Assembly: GCA_001796865.1 (NCBI GenBank)
Contig: MGNQ01000022.1
Location: 1-6,073, forward strand
Source of the DNA: Chloroflexi bacterium RBG_16_56_11
GTDB lineage: Bacteria; Chloroflexota; Dehalococcoidia; Dehalococcoidales; RBG-16-60-22
Reading direction: 5' to 3'
DNA length: 6,073 nucleotides
Shown: positions 6,016-6,073 of the stretch, piece by piece
Numbering within the stretch: position 1 is the first letter of the stretch
Layout of the letters: every line of letters begins with the position of its first letter
The notes under the pieces: model-generated
Databases searched by the model: none
What the model saw: only the letters and a program-made list of their open reading frames with translations
Told to the model about the DNA's origin: nothing
Made by a program: the position numbers and the translations under genes

Positions 6016-6073
6016 GGTACGCCTCCTTTTCCAGCGGAATCTCGATTATTATTTCCGTGCCTTCACCTTTGCG
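6002..6073 (-). CDS. Sensor histidine kinase, extreme C-terminus (5' part outside window)
   Basis: The minus strand is open from the right edge (first codon CGC at 6073-6071) to TAA at 6004-6002, giving the last 23 residues. They read R-K-G-E-G-T-E-I-I-I-E-I-P-L, then a short charged tail ending H-A-E-D. G-x-G-T-x-hydrophobic strand-x-I-P is the standard final strand of the HATPase_c domain of NarX/DegS-type kinases (GxGT is the G2-box end). The stop lies 14 bases inside the response regulator gene, so the two are very probably translationally coupled and this is the cognate kinase. Sensor domains and the phosphorylated histidine are outside the window. Confidence 0.85.
   Translation of the reverse strand, partial: RKGEGTEIIIEIPLEKEAYHAED
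6022..6027 (-). promoter_or_regulatory. Ribosome binding site of the response regulator, inside the kinase 3' end
   Basis: On the minus strand AGGAGG ends 6 bases before the ATG at 6015. It is embedded in the kinase codons for Lys-Glu near its C-terminus, so ribosomes finishing the kinase can restart on the regulator. Confidence 0.8.

Overview
The window carries two gene blocks that converge near position 5350. It looks bacterial: there are strong Shine-Dalgarno sites, closely packed genes, a NarL-type response regulator and moderately high GC. The CARDB and PPC surface-repeat proteins and the style of the two-component pair would fit a Chloroflexota (Dehalococcoidia-like) genome. That placement is a low-confidence impression.

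Positions 1-494 (+) are the 3' end of a CARDB-repeat surface protein whose start lies outside the window. A 102-base gap follows, with no convincing promoter or terminator.

Positions 597-2636 and 2675-5329 (+) form a two-gene cassette with a 38-base gap, each gene having its own good ribosome binding site. The first encodes a membrane-anchored TIR protein: a cytoplasmic TIR domain with its candidate catalytic glutamate, one transmembrane helix, a Ser/Thr/Pro-rich stalk, and four PPC-like beta-sandwich repeats on the outside. The repeats alternate in an A-B-A-B pattern. The second encodes an 884-residue soluble protein with a degenerate ribokinase (PfkB)-like N-terminal region, a AAA+ ATPase core with intact Walker A and B, and two C-terminal RyR (ryanodine-receptor repeat) domains. 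TIR domains can cleave NAD+ and some make cyclic ADP-ribose species, while prokaryotic RyR domains have been proposed to act in nucleotide-linked signalling. The pair is therefore a plausible undescribed sensor-effector system: an outside signal or membrane event, TIR activity, then a RyR-AAA+ receiver. The coupling is inference; the domain architecture is read from the sequence.

Positions 5368-6073 (-) hold a two-component operon running the other way: a NarL/LuxR response regulator, overlapped by 14 bases by the last 23 codons of a histidine kinase that enters from the right edge. It shares only a 38-base convergent gap with the cassette, and nothing seen here links the two functionally.
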